From NCBI GenBank assembly GCA_902761585.1, contig CACWKX010000014.1, forward strand, positions 1 to 64,000: a stretch of 64,000 nucleotides of DNA, in the 5' to 3' direction. Position 1 is the stretch's first letter, and each line of letters starts with the position of its first letter. Of this stretch, positions 62,521 to 64,000 are shown piece by piece. The stretch is from an uncultured Lachnospiraceae bacterium. GTDB lineage: Bacteria > Bacillota > Clostridia > Lachnospirales > Lachnospiraceae. The translations under genes and the position numbers were made by a program. The notes under the pieces are model-generated. The model saw only the letters and a list, made by a program, of their open reading frames with translations, was not told the DNA's origin and did no database searches.

Positions 62521-64000
62521 ATGACAGGGAAAATTCAAAAGGGACTTCTCTATCTGAAAAACAGGGGAATCAGAGAATTTACTGCCAGGGCGGCAGAGAA
62601 GCTGGCAGATGCCCATTTTGACTATAACAGGTGGGTATGCGCGCAGGAACCTTCGCCTCTGGAGATGGGATATCAGAAATATCTGAAAATGGGGAGCATG
62701 CCGAAGATCTGGGTGATGATCCTTCGGCCAGAGGGAGAACCGGTGAGGGGAAAAGCCTTCCGCAGAACAGAAGAAACGCTCCGCCGTCAGACCTACCTGA
62801 ATGCAGAGCTGTGTGATGCGCTGACAACCCAGGTCGGTGATGAGGATCTCATCGTCTTTGTCAGGGCCGGCGATCTGCTTCCGCCCCATGCCCTGTTTGA
62901 GCTCGCACGCGCAGTCCTGGATGGAAGCAGTTGTGTGTACTCGGATGAGGACCGGTACAGGCTGGTGAAGGACGGAGACCGGGAGAAGCTAATGCTGTCC
63001 GATCCGCTTTTCAAGCCGGATTTTGATCCGGATTATCTGAGGTCGGTCCCGTATATCGGCTCTCTTTTTGGAGTGAAGGCGGGGATCCTCCGCAGGGCTA
63101 CGCATATGCTGCAAGGTGACGCCGGTCTGTCGGCGGCGGAACTGGCCGATCCGGCTGTCTGCTATGATATAACGCTGCTCTGCACGGAGCTAGCGCGGGA
63201 ACATGTGGCGCATGTTCCGAAGATTCTCTGCCATGCGGCTGACCATCAGGAAAAGGCCATCCAGCGTCAGAGCGGCGCAGGAAGACCGCTGCAGGATGAA
63301 GAGACGATGCAGCGGCAGGAGAATCGGGCAGGGGATGAGGCCCTGATGCAGGTACTCCGGCGCGATCTCAGCAGAAGGGGAGAAGCAGGCATTGTGGAGC
63401 GGGGAAGAAGGCCGGGGTGTTTTCATATCCGGTATCTGCATCCGGAAAGCCCGCTTGTCAGCCTTGTCATCCCAAACAAGGATCATGTCTCGATGCTGAA
63501 GCGCTGTCTGGATTCAGTCTGCAGCCTGACAACCTGGGAGAGACTGGAGATCATCATTGTCGAAAACAATTCGAGTGAACCTGAAACCTTTTCGTTTTAT
63601 GACACACTGAAGGAAGGGTTCTACAGGCAGCTCCCGGTCCGGGTTGTCCGGTACCGGGAAAAAGGGTTCCATTTTTCTGCGATCATCAACGAAGGAGTCC
63701 GGGAGGCCGCGGGCGACTACGTGATTCTGATGAACAATGATGTGACGGTTAAGACACCGGACTGGATTGAGCGGTTGTTGTCTCAGTGTATGCGGGAGAA
63801 GGTCGGCGCAGTCGGCCCGAAGCTTCTGTATCCGGACGAAACTGTCCAGTCTGCCGGGATTGTCGTCGGAATCATGGGTTTTGCAGGCAGTATGATGGTT
63901 GGCGGGAAGGATGAGGATCCGGGCTATATGAACCGTGCTGCGGCTGTCAGCAGGATGAGTGCAGTGACGGCAGCCTGCATGATGGTCTCGAGGGAGGCAT
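62521..64000 (+). CDS. GT2 glycosyltransferase, cut by window end
   Basis: An open frame runs from 62521 to the last base (493 codons). The order is as in the preceding gene: an N-terminal half with GDEDLIVFVRAGDLLPPHAL, YSDEDRYRLVKDGDREK and FKPDFDPDYLRSVPYIG, then a GT2 domain (LVSLVIPNKDHVSMLKRCLDS, LMNNDVTVKTPDWIERL, AVGPKLLYPDETVQSAG). The C-terminus lies outside. A GTG directly before the ATG is also in frame. It is a close relative of the preceding protein, probably by duplication. Confidence 0.88.
   Translation, partial: MTGKIQKGLLYLKNRGIREFTARAAEKLADAHFDYNRWVCAQEPSPLEMGYQKYLKMGSMPKIWVMILRPEGEPVRGKAFRRTEETLRRQTYLNAELCDALTTQVGDEDLIVFVRAGDLLPPHALFELARAVLDGSSCVYSDEDRYRLVKDGDREKLMLSDPLFKPDFDPDYLRSVPYIGSLFGVKAGILRRATHMLQGDAGLSAAELADPAVCYDITLLCTELAREHVAHVPKILCHAADHQEKAIQRQSGAGRPLQDEETMQRQENRAGDEALMQVLRRDLSRRGEAGIVERGRRPGCFHIRYLHPESPLVSLVIPNKDHVSMLKRCLDSVCSLTTWERLEIIIVENNSSEPETFSFYDTLKEGFYRQLPVRVVRYREKGFHFSAIINEGVREAAGDYVILMNNDVTVKTPDWIERLLSQCMREKVGAVGPKLLYPDETVQSAGIVVGIMGFAGSMMVGGKDEDPGYMNRAAAVSRMSAVTAACMMVSREA

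Noticed and set aside
1..64000. CRISPR array
   Set aside because: No series of regularly spaced identical repeats with unique spacers was found; the repeats at 28740 and 42863 are tandem copies without spacers.

Overview
The window looks like a Bacillota (Clostridia, probably Lachnospiraceae-like) chromosome. Supporting signs are Firmicute-type gene orders (def-fmt-yugP-rsmB-rlmN-prpC-prkC-rsgA-rpe-thiN, and cdaA-cdaR), a MurE with the DNPR motif typical of meso-diaminopimelate-adding enzymes, a class II GalT, and an archaeal/eukaryal-type prolyl-tRNA synthetase. Strong Shine-Dalgarno sites and simple U-tract terminators occur throughout.

Positions 1 to about 11,741 are an accessory island that is visibly more AT-rich than the rest. 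It carries the end of an HD-type hydrolase, a small membrane protein, an ArdC-like antirestriction/zincin protein, an excisionase and a tyrosine integrase. These are followed by cargo: a PspC-like protein, an XRE regulator, a DEDDh exonuclease, two small conserved-looking proteins and a RiPP-like locus. The island stops at the 3' half of a tRNA-Thr(GGU) gene (11700-11741), still followed by a terminator. This is what integration into the 3' end of a tRNA gene leaves at the distal junction.

The most interesting system lies at 6441-11568. A promoter and strong ribosome site precede a 33-residue peptide with three clustered cysteines, then an attenuator-like hairpin. After that come a radical SAM/SPASM enzyme with a PqqD-like leader-binding domain, a short UvrA-like double ATPase and a second radical SAM enzyme. 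I read this as an undescribed radical-SAM RiPP whose product may act on DNA, with the UvrA-like protein as self-protection. The peptide and enzymes are seen in the sequence; the activity is inferred.

From 11,867 to about 51,220 the window is core genome. In order it holds small membrane proteins and a PAP2 phosphatase; a DUF402 protein with a secreted protein; galT and proS; an EamA transporter; a PII-like protein with a cation/proton antiporter; murE and priA; then the translation-maturation and Ser/Thr phosphosignalling run. Next are an ABC-2 exporter with its two-component system, ychF, lgt, mreB, recD2, comF, cdaA-cdaR, an HPr and an L,D-transpeptidase. Several short repeats sit between or inside these genes.

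From 51,431 to the right edge is a surface-polysaccharide cluster. It encodes a phosphoglycosyl transferase joined to a broken GT2 domain, a Wzm/Wzt ABC exporter whose ATPase has a C-terminal glycan-binding-type domain, a methyltransferase with a kinase-like region (WbdD-like layout) and three large multidomain glycosyltransferases, the last cut by the window edge. The layout points to an ABC-exported glycan with a capped end.
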